64,000 bases of DNA from Pelobates cultripes (GCA_933207985.1 OW240915.1:262134395-262198394), one strand, 5' to 3'; shown: positions 23,546-35,521, counted from the first letter of the stretch. The notes: generated by a model not told the origin, from the sequence alone. Made by a program: numbers and translations.

Positions 23546-23662
23546 CGCAGCCTAAACCAGGCCTTCTTGTTGGACACTTGGCAACTGCCCAACTCCACTA
23601 AGCGACAGAGCTTTAGGTGGCTTCGCAAGTTCCATGTGGTCGGAAAAAAAATCAAAAGGGGA
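23546..23662 (-). other. PLAG1: PLAG1 5' UTR part of the first coding exon
   Basis: A long pyrimidine tract and CAG (23665-23663) form a strong acceptor, placing the exon start at 23662. The 117-nt leader between acceptor and start codon is moderately GC-rich and contains one upstream ATG, described separately. Confidence 0.8.
23552..23635 (-). CDS. Upstream ORF of 27 codons in the PLAG1 leader
   Basis: ATG at 23635-23633 opens a 27-codon frame (MELAKPPKALSLSGVGQLPS followed by VQQEGLV) that stops with TAG at 23554-23552. Only six bases, GCTGCG, separate this stop from the PLAG1 ATG, and the two frames are in phase. The uORF start has G at +4 but C at -3, so leaky scanning or reinitiation could set PLAG1 output. 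Alternatively, a transcript or codon variant lacking the stop would extend PLAG1 at its N-terminus by 29 residues. Translation is not shown. Confidence 0.5.
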   Translation of the reverse strand: MELAKPPKALSLSGVGQLPSVQQEGLV

Positions 23663-24365
23663 CTGAAAAAAAAAAAAAAGTAAAAAGCAATAACTATGTT
23701 GCAACTGATCTCCGTTAGAAATCATACATACTCTAACAGTTAAACGTATAGCACAAAATAAAGATGATGGCCATATCCGTTTTACAGCTGTTTAAAATTA
23801 TATAAAAGCACAAAATGACAAGATCAAAATTAGGTCACTAAAATTAAATATATGCACTGATACAAGTTATGCATAAATCAAATTGTCTTTCACATGTAGT
23901 CAGAAGCATACTAACTATTGTAGATCATACACACACACCATAAATAATATGATCTGCAATAGTTACAATAATCTCTTAAACAAAAGATGGACTTTAAGCC
24001 AGTGCTATATTAATAAATGAAAATCCATCAAAAACATCTAGGGATGATGTATAAATGTTAATTTAAAAAGCACAGTAATATGGAGGCCAGGTAATGTGAA
24101 AAACCAAGAAGACAAAAACAAAACAAAAAACCTGGGAGAAAACTGCTCTGCATCCCCACCCACCCAAAAAAAGTACAAACAACGACGTTAAATACTTTTC
24201 ACCCTCTGATCATTAGGGCGTCATTAGTCAGCCCAGAATTCTGTACATATTGCATGTTTAATGTCAGCATGTGCTCCCCCTACATCCCTATCCCAGAAGA
24301 GGAGAACCTGGCTGACTGGAGAATTTGGCCTCAGCAATGGAACTGAGGTGAGTTTAGTTTTTTCT

Positions 24366-24731
24366 AAAGGGATACTATAAGTGCCAGGAATACAAATCGT
24401 ATTCCTGGCACTATAGCTCCTTCTGCCTTACCCCTCCCTCACCCCTGACTCCCCCCTCCGCCCCATCCCCATACAACATGAATAAAGGGTCAAAAACACT
24501 TTATTTACTTACCTTTCCCCAGCACTCATATCCCTCAGTGCTGGGTCACAGATCTGCCTCCTTTCGTCGTCCCACGGACAGCCACTGGAGGCAGACTTAG
24601 TGCTGCAATGCAAACATTGCAGTTTCTCTGGAACTGCAATGTTTAACATTGCAGCAATAAGTGCAATAGAGACACTGTACCCAGACCACTTCAATGAGCT
24701 GAAATGGTCTGGGTGCCTATAATTTTCCTTT
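24366..24731. mobile_element. T2-like MITE
   Basis: About 366 bp from TAAAGGGATACTATAAGTGCC to the inverse end GTGCCTATAATTTTCCTTT. A second hairpin, GTGCCAGGAATAC with GTATTCCTGGCAC, sits at the left end. The TTAA targets are worn. It is the same family as 35522-35910. Confidence 0.75.
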
Positions 24732-25239
24732 GGCTAGCAGGGTTTTATTTTATAATTAGAAAAAAAAAATTGTTTTTCTTCAGAGTAATCCTTTAATAGT
24801 TTTACATGCAATGAAAGTCAAATGATCTAAAATTACTTTAAAGAAATGTCTCACATTGGCTTACAAGCTTAGTTTAATGTTTTTGTGTTTTATTTTCTAA
24901 ATATTACACAAACAAGAGAACCAGAAGTGTGAGAGCATATGTAATGTTAATGCAAAAAAATAATAAAAAAATCAGTTTTCTCTACTGTGCTAAAAAGTCA
25001 TGTAACCATATAAGTGCATCCCAAAAAGAGGGGCTTACAGGGTTTCTCTTTAAATGCGGCGATACAATATATATATATATATAGTAAAGTTTTTTGTTTT
25101 TTTAATAAAGGACATAAAGGGCATTCGTATAATATACTACATGTAGAATAATTTTTTTAGACATTGAAAAATAGATTGCTGTCTCTGTCCTGATTGCTAA
25201 ATGCCTCACATGTCTATAATCTAAATACATTTTTGGTAG

Positions 25240-25750
25240 TTAAGGGAATACTATGTCAGGAACACAATACACACCTGCATTCCTGACACTATAGTGTTAA
25301 ACTATTTAGAACCCTGGCTCTTAGATTGCAGTAAAAAGGTATTTAAACTCACCTTTTTTTCCCCCCACGCTATGGCTGGCTCCACCTTCATGGCTTGATG
25401 ATCTCAGCCAATCCAATGCGTTCCCATAGGAAAGCATTGGGAGGCTATTGCGCGACAAAACACTGCTCTCTGCCAATCAGCATCTACTTACAGAAATGAC
25501 CTGAATCAATGCACCTGTGGGGGGGAGGGGAAAAGCTCAGTACCTCCATGCAGAGCAAGGAGGCGCTGAACGCCAGTACTGTACACTGTGCTGCACTGGA
25601 CTGGGAAATACCTCTAGTGGCCGTCTTTTCTAGCAATGTAAACTGTGCCTTTTTCTCAAAAGGCATTCGAAAGCCTACAGGGACAGGTTATTGACACCAG
25701 AACCACTACATTAAGCTGTAATGGTTCTGGTGGCTTTAGTGTCCCTTTAA
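25240..25750. mobile_element. T2-like MITE, TTAA target
   Basis: TTAA at 25240-25243 and 25747-25750 bound a 511-bp element with termini AAGGGAATACTATG and the inverse TTTAGTGTCCCTTTAA. The interior has a short open frame on each strand, neither protein-like. It lies in the PLAG1 5' intron. Confidence 0.85.
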
Positions 25751-26231
25751 TGTTAACCCTTTACCAACTCCTCCCTCCAACGCTATATCAACTCTACCCT
25801 TAGGCTTACACTAACCATGTCCCTAATCCTAAAACAGCATTAACCCTTACCATACCCCATTAATCCTACCCTAGCCGTAAGGAAACTCTCTGATAATATC
25901 CTTACTGATTTCAGCAGATAGGTTTCCCAGTTGAAGTAGTAGAGCGTGGTCTGTGACTGCCATCTACGGGCTGTTTTCATTCATACATTCTATGTAACTA
26001 TGAATGGAGCCTGCTTTCCAAACTAAAAACACTGTGCTGGGCATCTGGCAAAGTCCATCTGCGATAATTGGTTTGGGGGCATACAGGGAGACAATACCAG
26101 GGTAAAACCCTGGGGTCTTCCCTAGATTTGCTTCAGACTGAGCGTGATCACTTGATTTGTATTTTTCATGAAATTCTACCATGTAAAATATATTTTTATA
26201 TTCCTCAAGATTCCAAATTCCATCGGTATTA

Positions 26232-26600
26232 ACCAAAGAGACACTAACCACCATAACAACTTGCGCTTAATGAAGCAGCTTTGGTGCATAGATTATGCCC
26301 CTGCAGACGCACTGCTAAATTATCTGCCATTTAGAAGCTAAATGACTTTGTTTATTCAGCTCTAGCCACATCTTTCCTCCCTGAGATGACAGACTCCCTA
26401 CAAACCACCTGGAAAGGAGCTTTTTTTTTATAATAAAAAATAATAATTTGCAATGCGTTTAATTTATTATTTCTTATCTTCTGTTATTTTCATAGCCTGC
26501 TAGATACTTCAGCAGATTCCTATTTGTGATTAAAGCTCAATTAACTGAATAGGAGTTAAAGGGATCCTATAGTGCCAGGAAAACAAACCCTCCCTCCCTC
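26232..26600. mobile_element. Partial T2-like MITE copies
   Basis: Starts near 26232 with AAAGAGACACTAACCACC and shares the interior of the 38066 and 39611 MITEs (segment around GCCATTTAGAAGCTAAATGA). A second TTAAAGGGATCCTATAGTGCC terminus begins at about 26556 without a matching right end, so this looks like a broken or nested pair. Confidence 0.6.
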
Positions 26601-27217
26601 GCACAGAATTAGTCATAAATACATAGACACAGAGGAGGACAGAAGATTGCTGTTAAAGTCCGCAAGCTCCTTGGCGGCTGGTGTTTGGATATCAATTGTA
26701 CTCACTGCATGTATCTGCAATAACTCACAGGGGCACAATGAAGAGAAGAAAAAAAAATAGATCCCCACCCAAAAACCTGTAATCCTGCATGTAAAACAAA
26801 GTACAAGACGGTAAGAAGAAAACATGTGAAGACAAAATTACATTTGGAAGAAATCTTGCCACAAGAGTGTAGATATCTGAAGCAACTTTGGATGACTTTT
26901 TGTAGCCTGGCAGTGGTCATCGAAGGACTGAACAAGAAGAATTCCACTGTGAAAGTTTTCTTCCTACTCTTATACACCAATGCAGTGCCAAACAATCCAA
27001 GTAGCAGATACTGGTTAAGATTATCTACTAGAAAAGGAATGGAATAAAAACATAAAAACACGAAAGGAAACCTACCACAAAACAATCTCTCATATTGCAC
27101 AACATTTAGCCAGTTATATAAATTGTGTTTAGCAAGGGTTTTTTTTTTCATATATATTTAAATTATATAAATATCATACTTAAAAATGTAATTTGACAGA
27201 TCCCGTTCGATGCACAC

Positions 27218-27317
27218 CTGCTGGTTGTCAAGTAGTTGTTTCAGATTCTGATCTTAACCGGTCCCGTTAGCACTTCGTGGAGGAGACCAAACGCTAGAAC
27301 TTTCCATTTTTGTAGGT
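27218..27317 (-). other. PLAG1: Candidate PLAG1 non-coding 5' exon
   Basis: A 100-nt block of balanced composition in AT-rich intron, with an acceptor (CTTTTCTTTGTAG before 27317) and a donor CAG|GTGTGC (27218/27217) on the minus strand. Mammalian PLAG1 has several non-coding 5' exons upstream of its first coding exon, so position and orientation fit. It contains a short ATG frame of 17 codons (MESSSVWSPPRSANGTG). There is no transcript evidence here; the call rests on splice signals, composition and synteny. Confidence 0.45.
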
Positions 27318-29050
27318 CTACAAAGAAAAGAACAATCGATTAATCCAAAGTACTATTAAACAATGTTATAGCATATATTTAGCCAAATAGCAAATACTCA
27401 GAAATTATTATATTATTAAATGCATGATTAACTTTTTCTTTTCCCCCTCTACTGCATGGACAGCGATTTTAATAAAATATTCACAATATACACCTGTATG
27501 GAGAAACAAAGCTACTAAGCAGATAGTGACTGTGGTGTCAGAGGTAAATGGAGATGTGACACACTGTTGTATTCATTTTCCAATTTCTAAACAGGAACAA
27601 AAGGACCAAAAACACCAACAACAATGCTGTACAATTTGGAATGTTAATATGGAAAAAGATGTGCCAGACTTGTAAAGTACCGTAATAAACAAACATTATG
27701 GAATTAAATGCTTAAACCCTTCATACAGATGACAGCTCTTTGTCGCTATCGGCAGTTTTTCTGAAATGCAGAGGATGACACCATGAAATTCTCCATATTT
27801 AAACCTATGTAATGTTAAACAACGAGGGATCAAATATGCCTCCTCATTATACTAATAAACATCATCATGCATGGATGTGTTTGCATGTGGCAAGGGGTGT
27901 CCTCTTCTAATGCCTGGACCAACTCTCCTCCTCTGCACCACCTAGATGGTTGTTGAAGTAGTGTAACACAGCTTCTAACAATCTCTTATGTAAAACTAAT
28001 TCAAGCTTGCAGGTAGTATGGATACGAGGCGATTATATAAGAGAAAGCTGTAGTATGAACAATGGGATGGAATAGATTTGGGCATCAACCCTGATTAATA
28101 TGGACTGAGGGAGCAGCTGGATGATAAATGTTGGTCTGGAGCAGGTGCAGTGACTAGTCCGTCAAAGTGCCGACGGAAGCAGTGGCTAGTGTGTGAACGA
28201 AGAAGCTCATTCTACATTGGTGAATGAATCCAGGTCTCAGGATCATTGAACGCATGCTTTAGATGAAAGATTTACAAGGCAAGGGGACAGAGGAATAAAA
28301 GTTACCGCCTAGGCTGGACTTCATGTCCATTTTTCAAGATGGCCGGAGATAAAAATTAAAAAGTACCCCAGCTTCCAACAGAAAACAATAATAAAAAACA
28401 ACAACAACACAGCATCCTGAAGTTACCAGTCATCAGTCCTAGAGGTTGCAGAAACTCTCTACCTTTTCAGTGCATCCCCTTCCGCCCCCTCATAGTTCGT
28501 AAACCATTCCTCTCCTCTATTGTACCCGGAGCACATGCATTTGTTTTAAATGCAACCCACACTCAAACTGGCAATGGTTCTGTCCAGAAATCTCTTCCAG
28601 CCTCCTTCCCACCTGTAGCCACAGGTACAGATTGCACGTGCTCAATTTACACTTGCCCACTGTGAGACAGTATGGACATTTTGAGACATGCTTTAATAAT
28701 CATTTAGCTGGAAGAAATAGCAATTAAAATATTTTTTTTTAAAAGAGTTACTGATGCAGTCTAGCTATTATGACCATGTTAGCAGAGCTTTACTTCTGTT
28801 GTACAGAATTTGGGGCAAAATAGTAGTAGATGACAGAACTAAATATTTCCAATCACATACACAATGAGGTAATGTAATAGCAATTTATCTATAAAAAGGT
28901 ATCCAGAAAATTATAAATAGTAAGAAGGATGTCTAGTATAGCACACACACACATATATTTACACAGACACACATATACATACATACACACACACACACAT
29001 ATACATACACATACATACATATACACACACATACATATATACATACATAT

Positions 29051-29083
<33 letters not shown>

Positions 29084-29528
29084 CAGTGGTGTATCCTGGT
29101 TTTGTGCTGCCCCCCCCCGCGCCAGCCCCAACCAACCCTTCCCCCCACCCCACCTTCTAAATACACATACACATTCACTGACAGCTACGCATACACACGC
29201 TAACACACACACTAACAGACACACACAGTCAGACACACACATACACTGTCCACTCAGCTCCCTCGCGCGCCGCAGAGTGAGGCTGGGAGCCGAAGATGAC
29301 GTCATATTCCGGCTCCCAGCCTCACTCTGCGGTGCGCGAGGGAGCTGAGCGGACAGCTCAGAGGAAGAGCTCCCTCGCCAGCTGCCCGCCCACCCGCTCG
29401 GCATGTCTGTTAGCCGCAAGGCCAAGGCATTTGCCCTGGGCATTTGGGGGGCGGCGTTTTTTTGCCGCCCCCTGAAAAATGCCGCCCAAGGCAAATGCCT
29501 TGTTTGCCTCGCGGCTAAAACGCCCCTG
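29084..29528. mobile_element. hAT-like element, copy 1, palindromic GC core
   Basis: Begins CAGTGGTGTATCCTGG and ends GCTAAAACGCCCCTG. The core is a near-perfect palindrome of GC-rich arms centred near the CRE-like octamer TGACGTCA (29297-29304). Copy 2 at 29690-30190 is closely similar. Flanking CA-repeat makes the target duplication ambiguous here. Confidence 0.8.
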
Positions 29529-29542
29529 CACACATATACACA

Positions 29543-29603
<61 letters not shown>

Positions 29604-29689
29604 TACACACACACACACATACATATATACACACACACACACATATATATACATATATATATATACATAAACACACACACACACACATA

Positions 29690-29800
29690 CAGTGGTGTAT
29701 CCTGGTTTTGTGCTGCCCTAGGCAGGACAAAACTCAAACACCGCCAGCCCCAACCAACCCCTTCCCCACCTTCTAAATACACACACACATTCACTGACAG

Positions 29801-29843
<43 letters not shown>

Positions 29844-30190
29844 TTTTTATTTACTTACCTTTGGGAATGCTGGGGTTTCTATCTCCCTGGTGGTCCAGTG
29901 GCTGCGGGTGGCGGGCGAGGGAGCTCTTCCTCTGAGCTGTCCGCTCAGCTCCCTTGCGTGACACAGAGTGAGGCTGGGAGCCGAAGATGACGTCATATTC
30001 CGGCTCCCAGCCTCACTCTGCGGTGCGCGAGGGAGCTGAGCGGACAGCTCAGAGGAAGAGCTCCTTCGCCACCTGCAAGGCTAACAAGGTATTTGCCCTA
30101 GGCATTTGGGGTGCGGCGTTTTTTGCCGCCCCCTGAAAAATGCCGCCCAAGGCAAATGCCTTGTTTGCCTTGCGGCTAAAAACGCCCCTG
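29690..30190. mobile_element. hAT-like element, copy 2, with 8-bp TSD
   Basis: Same termini as copy 1. CACACATA is present at both 29682-29689 and 30191-30198, an 8-bp duplication fitting hAT, though it lies in CA-rich DNA. The palindrome centre again contains TGACGTCA (29988-29995). The two copies and the intervening microsatellite could also have arisen by local duplication. Confidence 0.8.
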
Positions 30191-31169
30191 CACACATATA
30201 TACATACACACACACACACATACACACATTATATATAGCAGTGATTAATAATAATAAATAAAATCTCTAGCACATCTATGTTTTATATTAAAGGCTCCAA
30301 TGCTTGCCATAATGAATCAGTGGGTTAGACAGAAAAACACTACCTTCGAAACTTTGCTGAAAAAAAACAAACAAAACAACCTATATCTAACAACACACAC
30401 ATAACAGGTGGAATTTAATACATTTCCAGGTACAAATCATCCTTGATGGATATATCTACAAATGGTTTTACATAAAATACATGAAGATTTTACTTGCTTC
30501 CACATATGTTCTACACTGAAAAAAAACGTTGATAACATTAGCAGTCTGTTTCAGAAAATGTCCTGTGAGTTTACTCCAAAGTTGTGGAGCTTTTTAAGTA
30601 AAGACTTCATGATCTGCTTCTTTGTTGCAATGTACTATAAAGTTCTAGAAGTGGCCTATTCTTTAGAGAAGCTTAGCAGAAATGTGGTTATGTACCAGGC
30701 AAGAAGAGGATTTACAATTGTTATATAGGTAAGAAATTAATAAGTAAAAAAAAAAAAAAAACTGTTCACAGAATGAGCAACATGGTTGTACTACACTTTT
30801 ATTGCTAGTCAATAAGTAAGTGAAATGTTGGCCAACACAATGTACTGAAAAACATTTGGTCATTTCTATTGAGGTTAAATTACTGCCCAGCACTAATAAA
30901 AACTCCAAAAACAACAAACTGATCAACATTACATACTGAAGAATCACGAAGTACAAATTGTGAAAGGACACATGGTGTACCCCTTTTTACACTGTAAAAG
31001 ATTCACTTATTTCGAGCACTTTGTCTAAAATTAATTTGCAGAGGCATTTTGAAAATTATGCACATATCTGCCACACTCAAACCCCCCACCCAAAATAAAG
31101 GGAGCCATGCAGGGAAAAATGTATTGTCTTTACGAATGTAAGAAAATTAAAAAACCCTGCTTTTTTGCA

Positions 31170-34100
31170 AAAATATTGTGAGAATCAATCCTACCACATC
31201 CAACTACTAAAACTCATCTCTTCATCTCTGCAAACACTGCAGTTATTAATCGCCTACTGGTTTCCATCTTCTCCTCCTTGACCACTTTGGTGGCTGCCTC
31301 CCTACTTCCTTTCCTCTAATATTCCATTTCTAATTCTTCAGGACTCCAATATTCCCATTAACCCACTCTTGACCTCCGTAGCCTCTAATCCCTTTTCAAT
31401 TACTTCCTCCCTTGGGCTATCGCAGTGGGCTAATTCTCCCACGCATGTAGCTGTCAATACCCTTGATCTAATTTTTCCAGATGAATGCACAATCTCTAAG
31501 CTCCGTAACATTCCATTCCATCTCTCAGATCACCACCTCTTATTTGCTCGAGAGCCCCCTCACCCACCACTCTCAGCCTAACCTCCCTAAACTCAGGAGG
31601 AACCTGAATTCTTTTGACCTCCAACAGCTTTCAGATAATGTTCATTCTCAACTCTTACTATCCTCACCACGGCCCCGTACGCTGCAGCCCCTCTCCAAAC
31701 ATACAACTTAAGGAGGATGCACACCAAGTCAAACAGCTACTTGCAGAGATGCTCACATTCAGCTAAACACTGCTGTAGGAAGACTTGCACCTTTGTCAGA
31801 GTTTCTCCATTAAAATTCATCTTGCATTCATACAGTGCAGCCCTCACCCTTTCTACACGGTCATATTTTTCATCTCATTAGCTCATGTTACCACAATCCC
31901 AGGCGTCTCTTTGATCCCTTCAATTCTCTTTTTCGTCCTGCTGTGGCCACCCCCCAAACTAACCTTCCAAAGCCAATAGCTTTCTGTGCTATTTTGTAGA
32001 CAATATTGAACTAAGGAAAGACTTCTCTCAACTGCACTTGAACCTTACCTTTCCTACCCTTCAGACCTTTTCCCTAGTTACTGAAGAGGTGGCTGCACTT
32101 CTCCTTTCCTCTTGCCTGCTTGATCCTGTCCAGTATCACCATATCAGATCTCTCTCTCGTCTTTACGAATATCTTCAACTCCTCTCTTCTGGCATCGTCC
32201 CTGCTCCCCTTAAACATGCTACTGTAGGACCAGTCTTCAAAAAAAGCCATCTCTTGACTCATCTTCCCATATCCCTGCTCCCGTTTTCCTCAAAGCTTCT
32301 GTAAAGACTTGTCTAACAGTTTGGCTTACTACCTTAATTCCAAAACTCTCCTTGACTCTCTCCAATCTGGCTTCTGCCCCCTCCACTCTACTAGAGACCG
32401 CTCTGATTAAAGCTACAAATTATCTAATGGCAGCTAAATCCAAAGGCCACTACTCAATACTATTTCTTCTTGACCTCTCTGTTGCCTTTGACACTGTTGA
32501 TCATGTTCTCTTTCTCCAAACTCTTCAATCACTTGATCCCTGTGACACTGTTCTCTCACGGACTTCATCCTCTCTCACAATGTTCATTCAGGGTCACCTT
32601 TTCTAATAATACCACCTACCGTCATCCTGCCTTGGTTGGAGTCCCCCAAGGCTCTGTTTTCGGTCCTCTTCTGTTTTCTTTTTATACTGCCCCTCTTGTT
32701 AAACGTACTACTTTGTGTGAATTCTGCTACCACCTATCCGCTGATGATACCCAGATACATCTCTTCCCCAGATTAGGGATCGACCGATATTGATTTTTTA
32801 GAGCCGATACCGATACTCTGCAAACTTTCAGGCCGATAGCCGATATCTTGCCGATATTCTGTACATTTACTATTTTGAATAAATAAACTAATTCGAAAGG
32901 TAAATGCACAAAATATACATGCCACATGTAGTGGATGAAGTGTGTTTAGACAGGGGAACTGTGTGTGTTTGTGTAGTGTGTGTGTGTGTGTAGTGGATGC
33001 AGAGTGTGTGTTTGTGTAGTGTGTGTATAATGAATGTAGTGTGTGTATAATGCAGTGTTTTTGTGTGTGTTTGTGTAGTGTGTATGTGTATGTATGTAAT
33101 GTGTGTATGTAATGCAGTGTGTGTTTGTGTAGTGTGTATGTAATGTAGTGTGTATGTATGTAATGCAGTGTGTGTGCAGTGTGTTTGTGTAGTGTGTGTA
33201 TGTAATGCAGTGTAGTGTGTGCAGTGTGTCTGTAATGCAGTATGTGTGCAGTGTAGTGTGTGCAGTGTGTGTCTGTAATGCAGTATGTGTGCAGTGTGTG
33301 TTTGTAATGCAGTATGTGTTTGTAATGCAGTGTGTGTTTATGTAGTGTGTATGTAATGTAGTGTGTATGTAATGCAGTGTAGTGTGTGCAGTGTGTGTGT
33401 CTAATGCAATATGTGTGCAGTGTGTGTTTGTGTGGTGTGTGTAGTGTGTGTATGTAATGCAGTGTGTGTGTGTCTTTGTAGTGTGTATGTAATGCAGTAT
33501 GTGTGCAGTGTGTGTGTGTGTTTGTGTAGTGATGTAATTTGTGTAATTTTTTATTTTAATATTTTTTTTAATATTTAAATGCTTGGTTTTTTTTTTGTTT
33601 AGTCCCCCCTCCCTGCTTCTTACCAGGGAGGGGGATATAGTATTCCCTGGTGGTCCAGTGGCTTGCTAAGTACAGTGGTGGCTCAGCAGCAGCAAGCGCT
33701 GACTTACCTTGCAAGCAGCTCCTACAGCTCGTAAATCTCATGGCTCTTAGTGCCGCGCGGAGCGTTGCCATGGTAACCCGTGGCAACGCTCTGCGGCCGC
33801 GGGTCTCGCGAGATTTACACAGAGAGCTGTAGGAGCTGCTTGCAAGGTAAGTCAGCGCCTGCTGCTGGCCCCCACACGACTGCCGGGCTTGTAATGGGCC
33901 CGGTGGTCCTGTTATATATTATCGGCAATATCGGTATCTGAATTGGCCGATACCGATATTGCCGAAAATACCAAATATCGGCCGATAATATCGGCCAGAC
34001 CGATAATTGGTCGATCCCTACCCCAGATCTCTCCCCAACGTCCTACAAGGTGCTACCACTTGCCTTTCTTCCATCTCTGATTGGATGTCCTCCTGCGTTC

Positions 34101-34480
34101 TGAAACTCAATCCCTCTAAAACAGAACTTTTCATCTTTCCTCCGCTTTCATTCTCCCTTCAAGTTGATGGCACCAGCATTTGTCCATCCTTGCACGCTCA
34201 CTGAATTGGTGTTATATTTGACTCTGGCCTCACATCCAGTTTGCTGCCAAATTCGGTCAATTCCACCATAAAATCATTGCCCGCATCTGCCCTTTTCTTA
34301 CGCAAAATGCTGCTAAGGAGCTTGTTCATGCTCTATTATTGCAATTCTCTCCTAGTTGGTTTTCCCAGAAGCCATACTCTTCCACTAGTCTTCAATAAAT
34401 TCTGCCGCCAAGCTAATTTTTCTACCCCAGTCACTCCTCTCACACCAACCCCCTCTGTGCATGTTCAGGTGAGTGCAGCC
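31170..34480 (+). pseudogene. L2/CR1/Rex1-group LINE relic, split by a hAT insertion
   Basis: Plus-strand fragments read, in order, an endonuclease end (NTLDLIFPDE... LSDHHLLF near 31460-31550), RT motif A ([13 protein letters not shown], about 32468-32506), RT motif B ([13 protein letters not shown], about 32638-32676), motif C degraded to SADDTQ (about 32738) and, after the inserted hAT, the region LKLNPSKTELFIFPP (about 34108-34152). At least one frameshift lies between motifs A and B, and stops are frequent, so it is inactive. Orientation is antisense to PLAG1. The clade is given only to group level. Confidence 0.82.
32774..34020. mobile_element. hAT element with perfect TSD inside the LINE
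   Basis: Termini TAGGGATCGACCGATA and the inverse GGTCGATCCCTA are flanked by identical 8-bp duplications CCCCAGAT (32766-32773 and 34021-34028). The 1247-bp body has no transposase. It consists of subterminal GCCGATA repeats, a long degenerate TGTGTAGTG/TAATGCAGTG array (about 32940-33530) and a GC-rich palindrome (33650-33860) with a perfect X-box-like GTTGCCATGGTAAC at 33764-33777. Confidence 0.95.
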
Positions 34481-34596
34481 CCCTGGTTGGTTACACATGT
34501 ATATTTCATAAATATATATATTTGGGAGTCTGGCCAACTGCTTGGTTTTGCATCCCTCCCTGTCATAGGTGCCTTATTCCAGGGCCCTATTTAGCA

Positions 34597-34682
34597 TTGT
34601 AGTGCAGAGAGCCCCAGATGGAAGGGCATTTCCCCCAATTGTAGTGCAGAGAGCCCCAGATGGAATTTTTTCCCCCAATTGA
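34597..34682. repeat. Two-copy tandem repeat, about 43 bp
   Basis: Two tandem copies of a unit beginning TTGTAGTGCAGAGAGCCCCA and ending in a CCCCCAAT-type stretch; the second follows the first directly. Confidence 0.8.
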
Positions 34683-34913
34683 GAGGGTTAATCTCATAGG
34701 AGCAGACATTAGACTGTTAGAGTGGGACCTGCCAAACACGGGGTACATTGATGTTGTGGCAGGCTTATGCAATGTATGATGATATAATGTAACCAAACCC
34801 CCATTATTTTTGCCTAAAAAAAAAAACAGAATAAAATCTATCCAACATTGAAGTTGCTGTTTAGTGGATATACCAGAGTGTGCTGGGATATTGCATGCAA
34901 TGCCGCCCGCCGC

Positions 34914-35006
34914 TATATATATAACCCATATATATATATATATATATATATACTCCTTATATATATATATATATACTCATATATATACCTCACACTACAC
35001 TTGCCA

Positions 35007-35042
<36 letters not shown>
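34914..35042. repeat. TA and CA microsatellites
   Basis: TA-rich tracts at 34914-34990 followed by a (CA)n tract at about 35019-35042. No gene. Confidence 0.95.
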
Positions 35043-35048
<6 letters not shown>

Positions 35049-35182
35049 ATAAAAGTCCAGTGGTTACATAGAGGGTCATAAGAATGGTGTCCATTTTCTA
35101 TCAAACCTGTGTCTTATCTGCACTCATGTTGCTATAACCCCTGTATCACAACTCAACTTTAAATTCTATGTGTGGTCTTTGC

Positions 35183-35370
35183 TCAGAAATTCTTTACACT
35201 TGAAAAATGGAGGTTCTCCCAAAAGCTTGGCATTACAATATTTTGTTAGTCCAATAAAAAAGGTATTACAATTTGTATCCTGCAATACCTTTTTTTATTG
35301 GACTAACAGAATATTGTAATGACAAGCTTTCGGGAGAACCTCCCTTTCTCAAGTCTAAAGCATTTCTGAG
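35183..35370. repeat. Foldback repeat, two 87-bp arms
   Basis: Arms 35183-35268 and 35284-35370 are near-perfect inverted copies sharing GGAGGTTCTCCC, AAGCTTG-CATTACAATATT and TTAGTCCAATAAAAAA. The family is a common vertebrate retroelement end. The CGAAAGCTTGTC segment in the right arm resembles, but does not meet, the hammerhead consensus. Confidence 0.85.
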
Positions 35371-35521
35371 CAAGACGAGCAAGAGTTTTTTGTTCCATTC
35401 AACTAGTTTAGTATAAATAATGAAACAAGGCAGGGTTGCCCTTTGGTTACCTTGCTTTGTATTTTAACAATAGAATCATTGGCAGTCCTCAGACAGGCTA
35501 AGATAAACAAGTGAATTATAC

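Larger units (their letters stand above)
23663..27217 (-). other. PLAG1: PLAG1 5' intron
   Basis: Intron between the candidate non-coding exon at 27218-27317 and the first coding exon. It contains three TTAA MITEs or parts of them. The stretches 23670-24360, 24740-25235 and 25755-26230 show nothing else. A block at about 26820-27040 is less AT-rich and unique-looking; on the minus strand it has an AG preceded by CTTCTTGTTC and might be an alternative exon or conserved non-coding DNA. Confidence 0.6.
28940..30240. repeat. CA/TA microsatellite field holding two hAT copies
   Basis: Long mixed CA, TACA and TA tracts (28940-29083, 29529-29689, 29800-29840, 30191-30235) interrupted by two related hAT elements. 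Reading frames of alternating Thr-His, Tyr-Ile or Val-Cys through the tracts are artefacts on both strands. Confidence 0.9.

Noticed and set aside
28889..29990. Reading frames up to 301 codons with Thr-His, Val-Cys or Tyr-Ile runs
   Set aside because: They run through CA/TA microsatellites and palindromic hAT copies; no protein family.
35183..35370. Hammerhead-like segment CGAAAGCTTGTC in the 35.3-kb foldback
   Set aside because: Upstream core reads CUUGAGA, stem I does not pair and the stem III register does not give a valid NUH triplet.
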